Source: Coccinella septempunctata (taxonomy: Eukaryota; Arthropoda; Insecta; Coleoptera; Coccinellidae). From it: a DNA stretch of 64,000 nt. Made by a program: the position numbers and the translations under genes. How positions within the stretch are numbered: position 1 is the first letter of the stretch; the number at the start of each line of letters is the position of its first letter. Below the pieces are notes generated by a model, which was not told the DNA's origin, did no database searches, and saw nothing but the letters and a program-made list of their open reading frames with translations. Location of the stretch: assembly GCF_907165205.1 (NCBI RefSeq), contig NC_058195.1, forward strand, positions 29,036,936 through 29,100,935, written 5' to 3'. Below, piece by piece: positions 46,009 through 56,888 of this stretch.

Positions 46009-46510
46009 CTGATGCATCTTTCGATCTGTATGCAGATAGAGCATCTTCCCAGTAAGTAATACAAGTTTCCAAGGCTTCCATGCCCATAACTCCTAATTGT
46101 TGTGGAGTCAAAGCAGTATTAACCCCTTCTTGTAAAGTTACACTTCCATTTAAAATGCTTCCAGAAGCTATTGAAGTTTTATCACAAGCTATTACAGAGC
46201 CTTGTCTAGCATATGAATTACTTAAAACTGCACTTCTGCGACCACTACTGGCAAAACTGGCTCCGTCACCATTTGGACTTCTTAGTCCTGACATTCTAGA
46301 ACGTTTTCCATAAGTCCTATAATTTGTAGTTGTAGGATTAATGGTCACTATTGGTCTTCTTAAATATCTAGCCAGCATTCCAACAACTGCAACACTGGCT
46401 GTCAGTGAAATAACAATAACTTTTTGCTTGGTAGACAAAGTTATATGTTGGATTGGTATGTATTTTGCCACTTCAAGTGGCAATGTTGTGAATTGTATCC
46501 ATGTATTCAT
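46009..46510 (-). CDS. Miga: Mitoguardin, coding exon 1
   Basis: Starts MNTWIQFTTLPLEVAKYIPI. A single transmembrane helix (VIVISLTASVAVVGMLARYL, residues about 31-50) is followed by basic residues (RRP), as expected for insertion in the mitochondrial outer membrane. A Ser/Arg-rich stretch and TPQQLGVMGMEALETCITYW, EDALSAYRSKDAS follow, then G before the donor GTAATA. The five exons total 1539 nt (512 codons plus stop) with matching phases, so the gene appears intact. Mitoguardin promotes mitochondrial fusion with MitoPLD and, via VAP, ER-mitochondria contact and lipid transfer (family knowledge). Confidence 0.93.
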
Positions 46511-46791
46511 GATGAATATTGAAAGGTCCTTTTAAATCAAACCATTTATGTTGAGGACAGTAAAGTTTACAGTGAATTCATCGGATTGGGCTGGGTCACC
46601 AAAAAACCATCTTGAAAAAATTTATATTACTTTCTTATGCGATGAAAAATCGGATGGAAAATTAATGTTAAGAAATTCTTATCCATGTATAATAATATAA
46701 ATAAATATTCGGTCGCTCATTCATTTAGGTTTATTTAGGTTATATCACAGAACTTCAAATATTATGTATGTCAATAATGTCATACACAGAG
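46511..46791. promoter_or_regulatory. Miga-side half of a split bidirectional promoter
   Basis: These 281 bp upstream of the Miga ATG, plus 55077-55098 and 56133-56222 on the far side of two transposons, make about 393 bp once the elements and one target duplication each are removed. With divergent starts on either side, this should hold the 5' UTRs and core promoter of both genes. I see no unambiguous TATA or initiator element. Confidence 0.6.
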
Positions 46792-47066
46792 AGCGGTGTG
46801 AAGTTGGCTGACAATTTCTAGCTGACAGAATCCCGAAGATACCCGAAGCGGCGACGGCCGCCAGTGGCGTACCCCTACTATTATTTTCGCCGAAAAATCG
46901 CTTCTGCATTACGAAATGAGATTAGTAGTGGAAATAATATAAATATTTGATGTTTGGCATATATAAATTTGATAATTCGAACAATTCGTTGGAAAAATGA
47001 ATTTGTCCGATATAATTTTTCGATCAATTGAACTGAAATCGTCTAGGCGCGAAGTTTAATCTATAT

Positions 47067-47735
47067 AACTTCTATGTTTTTATCAGTTTCAAGATGAGAT
47101 TTTCACTCAGATGATGGTCAACTATTCAGGATTCATAATCCGTAAAAAACTTTACTTGCACCCCTTGCAAACTACCCTTTATCGACCCTTTTCCGTATAA
47201 AACACCGAATTCGCGATATAAAGCGGCGCAGTCAGCTGACCATAACTTCTATGTTTTTATCAGTTTCAAGATGAGATTTTCACTCAGATGATGGTCAACT
47301 ATTCAGGATTCATAATCCGTAAAAAACTTTACTTGCACCCCTTGCAAACTACCCTTTTTCGACCCTTTTCCGTATAAAACACCGAATTTGCGCTAGGAAG
47401 CGCGCAGTCAGCTGACCATAACTTCTATGTTTTTATCAGTTTCAAGATGAGATTTTCACTCAAATGATGGCCAACTATTCAGGATTCATAATCCGTAAAA
47501 AACTTTACTTGCACCCCTTGCAAACTACCCTTTATCGACCCTTTTCCGTATAAAACACCGAATTCGCGATATAAAGCGGCGCAGTCAGCTGACCATAACT
47601 TCTATGTTTTTATCAGTTTCAAAATAAGATTTTCACTCAGATGATGGTCAACTATTCAGGATTCATAATCCGTAAAAAACTTTACTTGCACCCCTTGCAG
47701 ACTACCCTTTTTCGACCCTTTCCCGTATAAAACTC
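47067..47735. repeat. 177-bp tandem array, left arm (about 4 units)
   Basis: Units start AACTTCTATGTTTTTATCAG at 47067, 47244, 47420 and 47597; the last is partial. Two junction types alternate: A (CGCGATATAAAGCGGCGCAG) and B (GCGCTAGGAAGCGCGCAG, 176-bp unit). Each unit contains the palindrome GTCAGCTGAC. Confidence 0.93.
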
Positions 47736-47989
47736 TGATATATACAGATTCGATAATAAAATTGGTGCGTTATTAATTAATTAATTAATTTATATTACAA
47801 TATCTCTAGATGACCACCTGCGAACTATAGAAGTTCAAAACACGTGTGCGCCTTCTTCCTATTGGATAGAAAGGGGCAATCTTGGCATATCTGATTTACG
47901 ACATAATGCGCTTGCTTTGAAGATGCCGCTGTGAGCCGTTTGGAATTGGAAGAAAGCTTGTCGTTTTCATGAGGATGGGTAAAACCATA

Positions 47990-48388
47990 TACAGGGTGGG
48001 CAAAATTCTTTGTCTACTGAGGGAAACTCGAAAACTATGGCAGCTAGAAGATAACGGATGACTCATTCTCGAGCTCTTTTTCAGAGGAACAAAGAACGAT
48101 GAAAACCGTTTTTCAGTTATTAGCAAAAAATTAAATTTTGACGATTTCGAAAAGTTCTCATAACTTTTTTGTCTTTGAAGTTACAGATCTGAAACCTTAA
48201 CCATTTACAGGCCCTTTTTTAAGCAGAAGCCACTGACAAGCACCAAATATTTTTTCATTTCGAAACATTAGGCGAACTATCGTTTTTTTAAATGCAAACT
48301 TTCAATGAATTTGTCATTTTTGAGTGGGAAAAAAGGTTCTGTTAGTAGACTCTTCGTATAAAAGTGACTAAGAAGGTTCAAGTTTTCA
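47990..48388. mobile_element. TACAGGGTGGGC MITE, truncated copy in left arm
   Basis: Begins TACAGGGTGGGCAAAATTC and matches, inverted, the right two-thirds of the complete copy at 51142-51750. Homology stops at about 48388, which also marks the inner end of the left arm. Confidence 0.8.
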
Positions 48389-49736
48389 TGTCTATTGTAG
48401 GCTTATTGCTGGTAGATCCCCACAAAATGCCAATCTTTCAAACCTCCTGCACTCCTGCATAGTAAGAATTTTTCTACTCATTCTCATACAGATCGGAACT
48501 TTCTGAAGAAAAAGCTGCATTAGTTTACATGAAAAATCTCCCTCAATTTTCGCAGACCTTTAAAAAAAATTTGCAAATTCGTCTTTCACCTTTATCGAGA
48601 ATAAAAGTTTTTGTACTATTTCGAAACTACATATGCTAATTTTTGTTGTTGGATATGTCTCATTCATTATCTACTGATTGAATTCTTTAGAAAAGTTGCC
48701 ATTTTTGATGCTCAGTTCACGCAATTCGTCAAAGTTAATTTTTTGTTAGTTTTAAAGTTTTGCCTAAGGAGCCAGTTTGTCTAGCGTCGGTCCTGGTTAT
48801 TATCATCATTATTGGGTACATTTTCATTTTTGGGTATATCATCAGGAGCATTTTCTTATTCCACATTTATAGATTTCTAAAGTTTTAGATAATTTCCGAG
48901 AAAATAGGATTCAATAATTTTGGGTTTTTTACTCCATATTTCTTGTGCCATGGCGTGGGATTTTTACGTAGATACTTATAATTCTCTGGTGGGATTTTAA
49001 ATTCGAAGAATGAGTTGCCGAAGTAATTCTCTACATATTATTATTATTTATTATTATTCCAGATAATAAGATGAGGCCGAAGCCTATGAATCTTATACAT
49101 AAATGACACTTTAGACATAAACAAACTGAAAAACTATTCTAACAGAGATAAAGAGTCTACACAAATGAATAGTTATGCATGAATCCGGAAAATCTTTCTA
49201 ACCTGTACATATGACGAAACACTTCTGGAGATATTCTAGGAGGGAGAGAAAGAAATTAAATTTATTGATTTGTCAATCAAACGGCTATCGACCGGAGTCT
49301 TCCAGCCAGTTAAATACAGTATTGTTTCACATGAAGCTTATTGTAAACTATTGGGAGGTAATGATTATTTTTATGGTAATGATTTCAGATGTTCGAAAAG
49401 TGGCAAAGCTGGTAACTTTGCCTTTGGTGCAAACTCTCTATTGTAGTGGTGTATCAATGGTTCGATTATGTTGATATTGTGTTGGTTAGCGATGAATTTT
49501 TTGTCGAGTCTTTGCATTCTTTCCAGTATTGGTTCTACTTCTGTTATCTGGTATAAAAGTTCATTGGGTGGGTTGTGGAGAGTGTTGTTGGGATGTCTTA
49601 GTTTTGTAATTTTTCAAGGAGGGTGTATTTATATTGCAAGATTTGCTCATTACATGTAAATTAGCATAACTGGAGTCGGTCACGACTACTTTAAATACTG
49701 GCCACCTATTATTTTCTTCACAAAATACTCTAAAAT
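48389..49736. other. Core of the giant foldback element, left part
   Basis: No transposase motif found on either strand. Short open frames lack recognisable domains. ATT-rich microsatellite near 49040-49060. Confidence 0.4.
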
Positions 49737-50343
49737 CAGAGCCGTCGCCAGACATTTTGCCGCCCCGGCAAAATAAAACTTCGCCGCCCATGCAAAATGT
49801 TATTTTGGCACCTTGCTGTGACTATATTGAGTTTAAGTTCATAATTCTTTATGGAATAACGTACAACCTGTTCAAAGTGTAGATATTTAGAGATCAGTCT
49901 TTTTTATAAATTGAGTAAATGTTGAATCTAAAAAAAGGATAAGAAAAAAGGAATACAAAAGAATGGGCTATATATCTACTAACAACGCCGTCGCCGGTAT
50001 CATACAGTAAAATATATACAGTGAAACGTTTGAAAATTTTAAATTATAAACTACACAGATATAGAGATATATGAAAATCTACAGCAGTCTCAATTCTTAT
50101 AAACACGATGTACTATTGTAAAGGGTTAATTATGAGTAGAATGCGGCATCTTTGATCGTTTTCCATCTGCCGGTATTCCCCTTATTTCTGGTTGAAATGC
50201 ATTTCATTCGGTACTTTGAGAATATATGTGAATTGTTTGGCGACCAAGCGCAAAAATTGGTATCGTTAAAGAACTGTTTTGCCGCCCCCAGAATGTGCCG
50301 CTCCGGCAGGGTGCCTGGTTTTCCGGTCCTGACGGCGGCCCTG
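49737..50343. mobile_element. hAT-type non-autonomous element nested in the foldback core
   Basis: Ends CAGAGCCGTCGCCAG and the inverse CTGACGGCGGCCCTG. Exact 8-bp duplication TCTAAAAT at 49729-49736 and 50344-50351. The GC-rich subterminal blocks (TTTTGCCGCCCC..., inverse near 50278) are also mirrored. 607 bp, non-coding. Confidence 0.9.
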
Positions 50344-50351
50344 TCTAAAAT

Positions 50352-51141
50352 CATTGAAGATTTTAAAATATTTTTTCACGAAATGATGCGAAGATATCAT
50401 TTCGAAAACGAGAAATACAATACAAAAATACTCTCTTCATTCTTTCAAGAAATTTGGGCTTTCTAACAACGACGAACATTTAAAATTGGGAGTTCATTTT
50501 TCGACTCGCTTTCCATTACGCCGAACAATTCTTTGCTCCAAAGTTTGACGTTGAATGGCAAACAAACTTCATGAATGTATTCTCCGTGATCTATTTGCCT
50601 TTCTATCAAATCTATTATATCATGTTAATTTCTATCCTTGTATGCAATCGCTTCGGATTTAATTTTCCTCACAGTTATGCATCCGATTTTATAGACTCCA
50701 AGTTCACTGATTTTATTGGAGATTTTTTTGATTCAAAAATAGTTTTCCTTTTATACTCCAAAGATTGTTAAAAAATTCTCTTTTTTGCATCTCTCTCTAC
50801 TCTACTCCTCTGACACACAAAATTATTACCTAAAATTAAACGAAGAATGACTTTGTAGTTCTCTAAATGAGGATAATGAATTATTTGCAACCAAAATTGT
50901 TTCCTTCGCATATGGCCTAGATTTTAACGCAGCCTTTTTTCCTATACTTGGTATATCTGACTACTACGCTGCCAACATTATTGACATATCGGTTTATACC
51001 ATTTTTCTAATGATAGGGATAAAATAATTCGTCTAGCTTATTAGCCACGAAAACTATCTCAGATATATTTGTATTAGCGAATACCTTTGAAATGTCTATT
51101 CCGTTGTTCCATCATTAGAAATTTTTGAATTATTCATAATC
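50352..51141. other. Core of the giant foldback element, right part
   Basis: AT-rich; open frames present but without family motifs. No transposase evidence. Confidence 0.4.
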
Positions 51142-51750
51142 TACAGGATGGGCAAAATTCGTTGTTTACTGAGCGGATCTAGAGAACTGTAGCAGTTAGA
51201 GGAAACGGATGACACATTCTCGAACCCTTTTTTCATATCTCATCCAAATCTGAAAACAGAACCGGCCTATCTATTCTAGATTTTGAGTTATGAACAAAAA
51301 TTGGGATTTTGTCGATTTAGTAATAACTTCTTTGTGTTTGAAGATACAGATCTGAAACTTGAACCTTCTTATTCACTTTTATACGTAGACTCTACTAACA
51401 GAACCTTTTTTCCCACTCAAAAATGACAAATTCATTGAAAGTTTGCATTTAAAAAAACGAAAGTTCGCCTAATGTTTCGAAATGAAAAAATATTTGGTGC
51501 TTGTCAGTGGCTTCTGCTTAAAAAAGGGCCTGTAAATGGTTAAGGTTTCAGATCTGTAACTTCAAAGACAAAAAAGTTATGAGAACTTTTAGAAATCGTC
51601 AAAATTTAATTTTTTGCTAATAACTGAAAAACGGTTTTCACCGTTCTTTGTTCCTCTGAAAAAGAGCTCGAGAATGAGTCATCCGTTATCTTCTAGCTGC
51701 CATAGTTTTCGAGTTTCCCTCAGTAGACAAAGAATTTTGCCCACCCTGTA
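51142..51750. mobile_element. TACAGGGTGGGC MITE, complete copy in right arm
   Basis: Runs from TACAGGATGGGCAAAATTC to its inverse ending CCCACCCTGTA, with long imperfect inner arms. Same family as 26657-27226. Only its outer two-thirds is mirrored in the left arm. Confidence 0.82.
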
Positions 51751-52002
51751 TATGGTTTTACCCATCCTCATGAAAACGACAAGCTTTCTTCCAATTCCAA
51801 ACAGCTCACAGCGGCATCTTCAAAGCAAGCGCATTATGTCGTAAATCAGATATGCCAAGATTGCCCCTTTCTATCCAATAGGAAGAAGGCGCACACGTGT
51901 TTTGAACTTCTATAGTTCGCAGGTGGTCATCTAGAGATATTGTAATATAAATTAATTAATTAATTAATAACGCACCAATTTTATTATCGAATCTGTATAT
52001 AT

Positions 52003-54795
52003 CAGAGTTTTATACGGAAAAGGGTCGAAAAAGGGTAGTCTGCAAGGGGTGCAAGTAAAGTTTTTTACGGATTATGAATCCTGAATAGTTGACCATCATC
52101 TGAGTGAAAATCTCATCTTGAAACTGATAAAAACATAGAAGTTATGGTCAGCTGACTGCGCCGCTTTATATCGCGAATTCGGTGTTTTATACGGAAAAGG
52201 GTCGAAAAAGGGTAGTTTGCAAGGGGTGCAAGTAAAGTTTTTTACGGATTATGAATCCTGAATAGTCAACCTTCTTCTGAGTGAAAATCTCATCTTGAAA
52301 CTGATAAAAACATAGAAGTTATGGTCAGCTGACTGCGCCGCTTTATATCGCGAATTCGGTGTTTTATACGGAAAAGGGTCGATAAAGGGTAGTTTGCAAG
52401 GGGTGCAAGTAAAGTTTTTTACGGATTATGAATCCTGAATAGTTGACCATCATCTGAGTGAAAATCTCATCTTGAAACTGATAAAAACATAGAAGTTATG
52501 GTCAGCTGACTGCGCCGCTTTATATCGCGAATTCGGTGTTTTATACGGAAAAGGGTCGAAAAGGGGTAGTTTGCAAGGGGTGCAAGTAAAGTTTTTTACG
52601 GATTATGAATCCTGAATAGTTGACCATCATCTGAGTGAAAATCTCATCTTGAAACTGATAAAAACATAGAAGTTATGGTCAGCTGACTGCGCGCTTCCTA
52701 GCGCAAATTCGGTGTTTTATACGGAAAAGGGTCGAAAAAGGGTAGTTTGCAAGGGGTGCAAGTAAAGTTTTTTACGGATTATGAATCCTGAATAGTTGAC
52801 CATCATCTGAGTGAAAATCTCATCTTGAAACTGATAAAAACATAGAAGTTATGGTCAGCTGACTGCGCCGCTTTATATCGCGAATTCGGTGTTTTATACG
52901 GAAAAGGGTCGATAAAGGGTAGTTTGCAAGGGGTGCAAGTAAAGTTTTTTACGGATTATGAATCCTGAATAGTTGACCATCATCTGAGTGAAAATCTCAT
53001 CTTGAAACTGATAAAAACATAGAAGTTATGGTCAGCTGACTGCGCCGCTTTATATCGCGAATTCGGTGTTTTATACGGAAAAGGGTCGATAAAGGGTAGT
53101 TTGCAAGGGGTGCAAGTAAAGTTTTTTACGGATTATGAATCCTGAATAGTTGACCATCATTTGAGTGAAAATCTCATCTTGAAACTGATAAAAACATAGA
53201 AGTTATGGTCAGCTGACTGCGCGCTTCCTAGCGCAAATTCGGTGTTTTATACGGAAAAGGGTCGAAAAAGGGTAGTTTGCAAGGGGTGCAAGTAAAGTTT
53301 TTTACAGATTATGAATCCTGAATAGTTGACCATCATCTGAGTGAAAATCTCATCTTGAAACTGATAAAAACATAGAAGTTATGGTCAGCTGACTGCGCCG
53401 CTTTATATCGCGAATTCGGTGTTTTATACGGAAAAGGGTCGAAAAAGGGTAGTTTGCAAGGGGTGCAAGTAAAGTTTTTTACGGATTATGAATCCTGAAT
53501 AGTCAACCTTCTTCTGAGTGAAAATCTCATCTTGAAACTGATAAAAACATAGAAGTTATGGTCAGCTGACTGCGCCGCTTTATATCGCGAATTCGGTGTT
53601 TTATACGGAAAAGGGTCGATAAAGGGTAGTTTGCAAGGGGTGCAAGTAAAGTTTTTTACGGATTATGAATCCTGAATAGTTGACCATCATTTGAGTGAAA
53701 ATCTCATCTTGAAACTGATAAAAACATAGAAGTTATGGTCAGCTGACTGCGCGCTTCCTAGCGCAAATTCGGTGTTTTATACGGAAAAGGGTCGAAAAAG
53801 GGTAGTTTGCAAGGGGTGCAAGTAAAGTTTTTTACGGATTATGAATCCTGAATAGTTGACCATCATCTGAGTGAAAATCTCATCTTGAAACTGATAAAAA
53901 CATAGAAGTTATGGTCAGCTGACTGCGCCGCTTTATATCGCGAATTCGGTGTTTTATACGGAAAAGGGTCGAAAAAGGGTAGTTTGCAAGGGGTGCAAGT
54001 AAAGTTTTTTACGGATTATGAATCCTGAATAGTCAACCTTCTTCTGAGTGAAAATCTCATCTTGAAACTGATAAAAACATAGAAGTTATGGTCAGCTGAC
54101 TGCGCGCTTCCTAGCGCAAATTCGGTGTTTTATACGGAAAAGGGTCGAAAAAGGGTAGTTTGCAAGGGGTGCAAGTAAAGTTTTTTACGGATTATGAATC
54201 CTAAATAGTTGAACATCATCTAAGTGAAAATCTCATCCTGAAACTGATAAAAGCATAGAAGTTATGGTCAGCTGACTGCGCCGCTTTATATCGCGAATTC
54301 GGTGTTTTATACGGATAAGGGTCGAAAAAGGGTAGTTTGCAAGGGGTGCAAGTAAAGTTTTTTACGGATTATGAATCCTGAATAGTCAACCTTCTTCTGA
54401 GTGAAAATTTCATCTTGAAACTGATAAAAACATAGAAGTTATGGTCAGCTGACTGCGCGCTTTCTAGCGCAAATTCGGTGTTTTATACGGAAAAGGGTCG
54501 AAAAAGGGTAGTTTGCAAGGGGTGCAAGTAAAGTTTTTCACAGATTATGAATCCCGAATAGTTGACCATCATCTGAGTGAAAATTTCATCTTGAAACTGA
54601 TAAAAACATAGAAGTTATGGTCAGCTGACTGCGCGCTTCCTAGCGCGAATTCGGTGTTTTATACGGAAAAGGGTCGAAAAAGGCTAGTTTGCAAGGGGTG
54701 CAAGTAAAGTTTTTTACGGATTATGAATCCTGAATAGTTGACCATCATCTGAGTGAAAATCTCATCTTGAAACTGATAAAAACATAGAAGTTATA
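52003..54795. repeat. 177-bp tandem array, right arm (about 16 units)
   Basis: Sixteen occurrences of ACATAGAAGTTAT spaced 176-177 bp. Junction types in order are A A A B A A B A A B A B A B B, where B is GCGCGCTTCCTAGCGC. Four units share the linked variant GTCAACCTTCTTCTGAG (about 52266, 53505, 54035, 54387), spaced by 7, 3 and 2 units, showing duplication of multi-unit blocks. Confidence 0.93.
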
Positions 54796-55098
54796 TAGAT
54801 TAAACTTCGCGCCTAGACGATTTCAGTTCAATTAATCGAAAAATTATATCGAACAAATTCATTTTTCCAACGAATTGTTCGAATTATTAAATTTATATAT
54901 GCCAAACATCAAATATTTATATTATTTCCACTACTAATCTCATTTCGTAATGCAGAAGCGATTTTTCGGCGAAAATAATAGTAGGGGTACGCCACTGGCG
55001 GCCGTCGCCGCTTCGGGTATCTTCGGGATTCTGTCAGCTAGAAATTGTCAGCCAACTTCACACCGCTTACACAGAGACAGGACTTCAAATACAATCAC

Positions 55099-56123
55099 TA
55101 TGGAGAGTAGAGAGAAGGAGAACGATCGCTGCTTTGAGACCACAGATTTTTTGTCCCCTAAAATATGTACCAATAGTAGTAGTTCATGTTTTTGCCAACA
55201 GTCGCGCTGGCCATCACGAGAGTGCGAAATTTTGTTTACACAAATCAAATTGTAGTTGGCTCGTTGGCTGAGTGAACTGTTTCCCTGGTGACAGATGATA
55301 GGAATATTATTATTGTCGATTTTTGATAAGAGAACAACATATGACCATGGTGAAATGTTGAAGCGTGCGCTAGTATAAGAGTGTTTTGGCATCGGAGCAT
55401 TTTTGAGAGAAAATTGGAAAAAACCTTATCTCAAGAATCAACTCCCAATCAATTTGTGTGTCAAGAGCACTTTTGCGATGAAGATATCAAAAAGATGATG
55501 GATTCATTATAAACGAAATCGAAATTGTCATCCCTCGTGAGAAGTTGACTCTTCTGAATAAGAATATTTAACCAATAAAACTACATGGTTCAGAAGTAAA
55601 TATTCTTGAAGAATTTTGTTGGCATAACATAATATATGGTTTATATCGGTTCTCAGCTGAGTATTGGCAAAAGAATCTACTCTAATACCTAAGTGATAAA
55701 TCTGAGACTGCTACCTTTTGTTGTCTTGATGTGTACTGCTCCTCACTACGGATTTATATAATTTTGAAGATTAGTAAACCAACTAACATAGCTGCTTTCA
55801 ATAAACAATGATAAACAAAAGTAGGTACAATTTTTTTGATCAGTGATTTCTTTTGAATTTCATTGATTTCGACTTGCATTTTATTGCATATAATTCAGAG
55901 AACTCATATTCAATATAGATTTGAAGAAAGGTATTTGAAAAATCATCAGAAAAACCACGATGACACATAACCTTAAATAAAATGAAGGCTGTTCATTTCA
56001 AATTGACGCTTGAATCCCCACTCCTTATCGATACCCGCTGTAATCGCAGCGACACCTATTTTCCCCGTTTTTGGAGACACATTTTTAGTACGGCGATCGT
56101 TCTCCTTCTCTCTACTCTCCATA
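55099..56123 (+). mobile_element. P-like non-autonomous DNA transposon, copy 2
   Basis: 1025 bp with the same 31-bp inverted ends (TATGGAGAGTAGAGAGAAGG...) as copy 1. Flanked by the exact duplication TACAATCAC (55090-55098 and 56124-56132), i.e. the 8-9 bp class expected for P-like elements. It lacks 31 bp around 55396 that copy 1 has, which removes part of the THAP-like reading frame. It lies in the Miga/ankyrin intergenic promoter region, ending 99 bp before the ankyrin-gene start codon. Confidence 0.85.
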
Positions 56124-56132
56124 TACAATCAC

Positions 56133-56222
56133 AGAACAAGTTAAAGTTCTATGCTTGTGCGTTACGATGACAGCTTAAAGGTTATATTTACATATTTGAA
56201 AAATTTTCATAAACGATAAAAC
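56133..56222 (+). promoter_or_regulatory. Ankyrin-gene side of the split promoter
   Basis: The 90 bp immediately upstream of the ATG are all that separates it from the P-like element's target duplication. Transcription may now start in, or read through, transposon sequence. Confidence 0.45.
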
Positions 56223-56810
56223 ATGAATGAGGATATGGAAATTGTGAATAACGTGGATATGTTTGAAAGGCGAGACGATATAATACAAAAGCAAGAGGAA
56301 TGTGAAGATATTGCCGCAGCCAAAACTACAACATCTTTCCTAGTTACTCCAGAACTGCAAAACAAAAATAATAAACAGGCCTCCCCATTTCCATCATCTA
56401 ATTTTTTACAAAATGCAAACAGAAAAAGTGCCTTTCAACCTTATAGACAAACAGCAACTTGTACACCTTTGACTAACTTACAAAGAGGGAACACACAAGC
56501 AGAAACTCCATCGATTTTACCCACTGATATAAACATTCATACCCTAGCAGGATGTGGAGAAATAACTGAAGAAGATGTAAAAAATGAAAGAGATTTAAAT
56601 ATTTCAGATAAGGATGGTTACACTCCTTTGCACTGGGCATCTTCATTTGGACAATATAATGCAGTTCAACTACTTTTACAGAATGGAGCAGAGGTAAATA
56701 AATTGGGACCAAATGAAGAGACAGCATTGCATATGGCTGCTAATGGAGGACATCATGAGGTCATAAGGCTTTTGATTAGTTATGGAATCAATGTGAATCA
56801 TGCTGATCAT
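56223..56810 (+). CDS. RFXANK/ANKRA2-like ankyrin protein, exon 1
   Basis: 196 codons from MNEDMEIVNNVDMFERRDDI. The first 115 residues are polar and probably disordered. Then TLAGCGEITEEDV, and ankyrin repeats begin: NISDKDGYTPLHWASSFGQY, NAVQLLLQNGAEVNKLGPNE, TALHMAANGGHHEVIRLLIS, YGINVNHADH. It ends in phase 0 at 56810 before the donor GTATGT. The DGYTPLHWA...NG(A/G)A pattern and total length (260) match insect RFXANK/ANKRA2 proteins, whose ankyrin groove binds PxLPx(I/L) peptides of partners such as class IIa HDACs and which work with RFX factors in other animals. The function in insects is inferred. Confidence 0.88.
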
Positions 56811-56888
56811 GTATGTTTATCCTATTTTCTTAAGGAAGTTATCAAAATGGCCTGCATTTGAAATGCAATAACTATTTTTCCATCTTTT

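Larger units (their letters stand above)
46792..55067. mobile_element. Giant 8.3-kb foldback element
   Basis: The ends are AGCGGTGTGAAGTTGGCTGA and its exact inverse. Flanks are a perfect 9-bp duplication TACACAGAG (46783-46791, 55068-55076). The left arm is about 46792-48388; the right arm about 51355-55067. The arms share, from outside in: a unique 275-bp terminal block, a 177-bp tandem array (about 4 copies left, about 16 right), a 220-bp block with a TTAA microsatellite, and a TACAGGGTGGGC MITE. The 3-kb core holds a hAT-like insertion and no recognisable transposase. The 9-bp duplication would fit Mutator-like elements and the arm structure fits Foldback/Galileo; the class is unresolved. 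Confidence 0.85.

Noticed and set aside
49211..49791. Possible transposase of the giant foldback
   Set aside because: Frames have no DDE, zinc-finger or THAP motif and one overlaps the hAT-like insertion boundary.
47896..51844. Two near-identical 76-residue frames (47896-48126 minus, 51614-51844 plus)
   Set aside because: They lie in the mirrored arms and span MITE sequence; identity reflects the inverted repeat, not selection on a protein.
52003..54795. CRISPR-like array
   Set aside because: Units are 177 bp and contiguous with no unique spacers, and the genome is eukaryotic; it is a tandem repeat in a foldback arm.
46792..55067. Maverick/Polinton
   Set aside because: Too short, 9-bp rather than 6-bp duplication, and none of the expected polymerase, integrase, ATPase or capsid genes.
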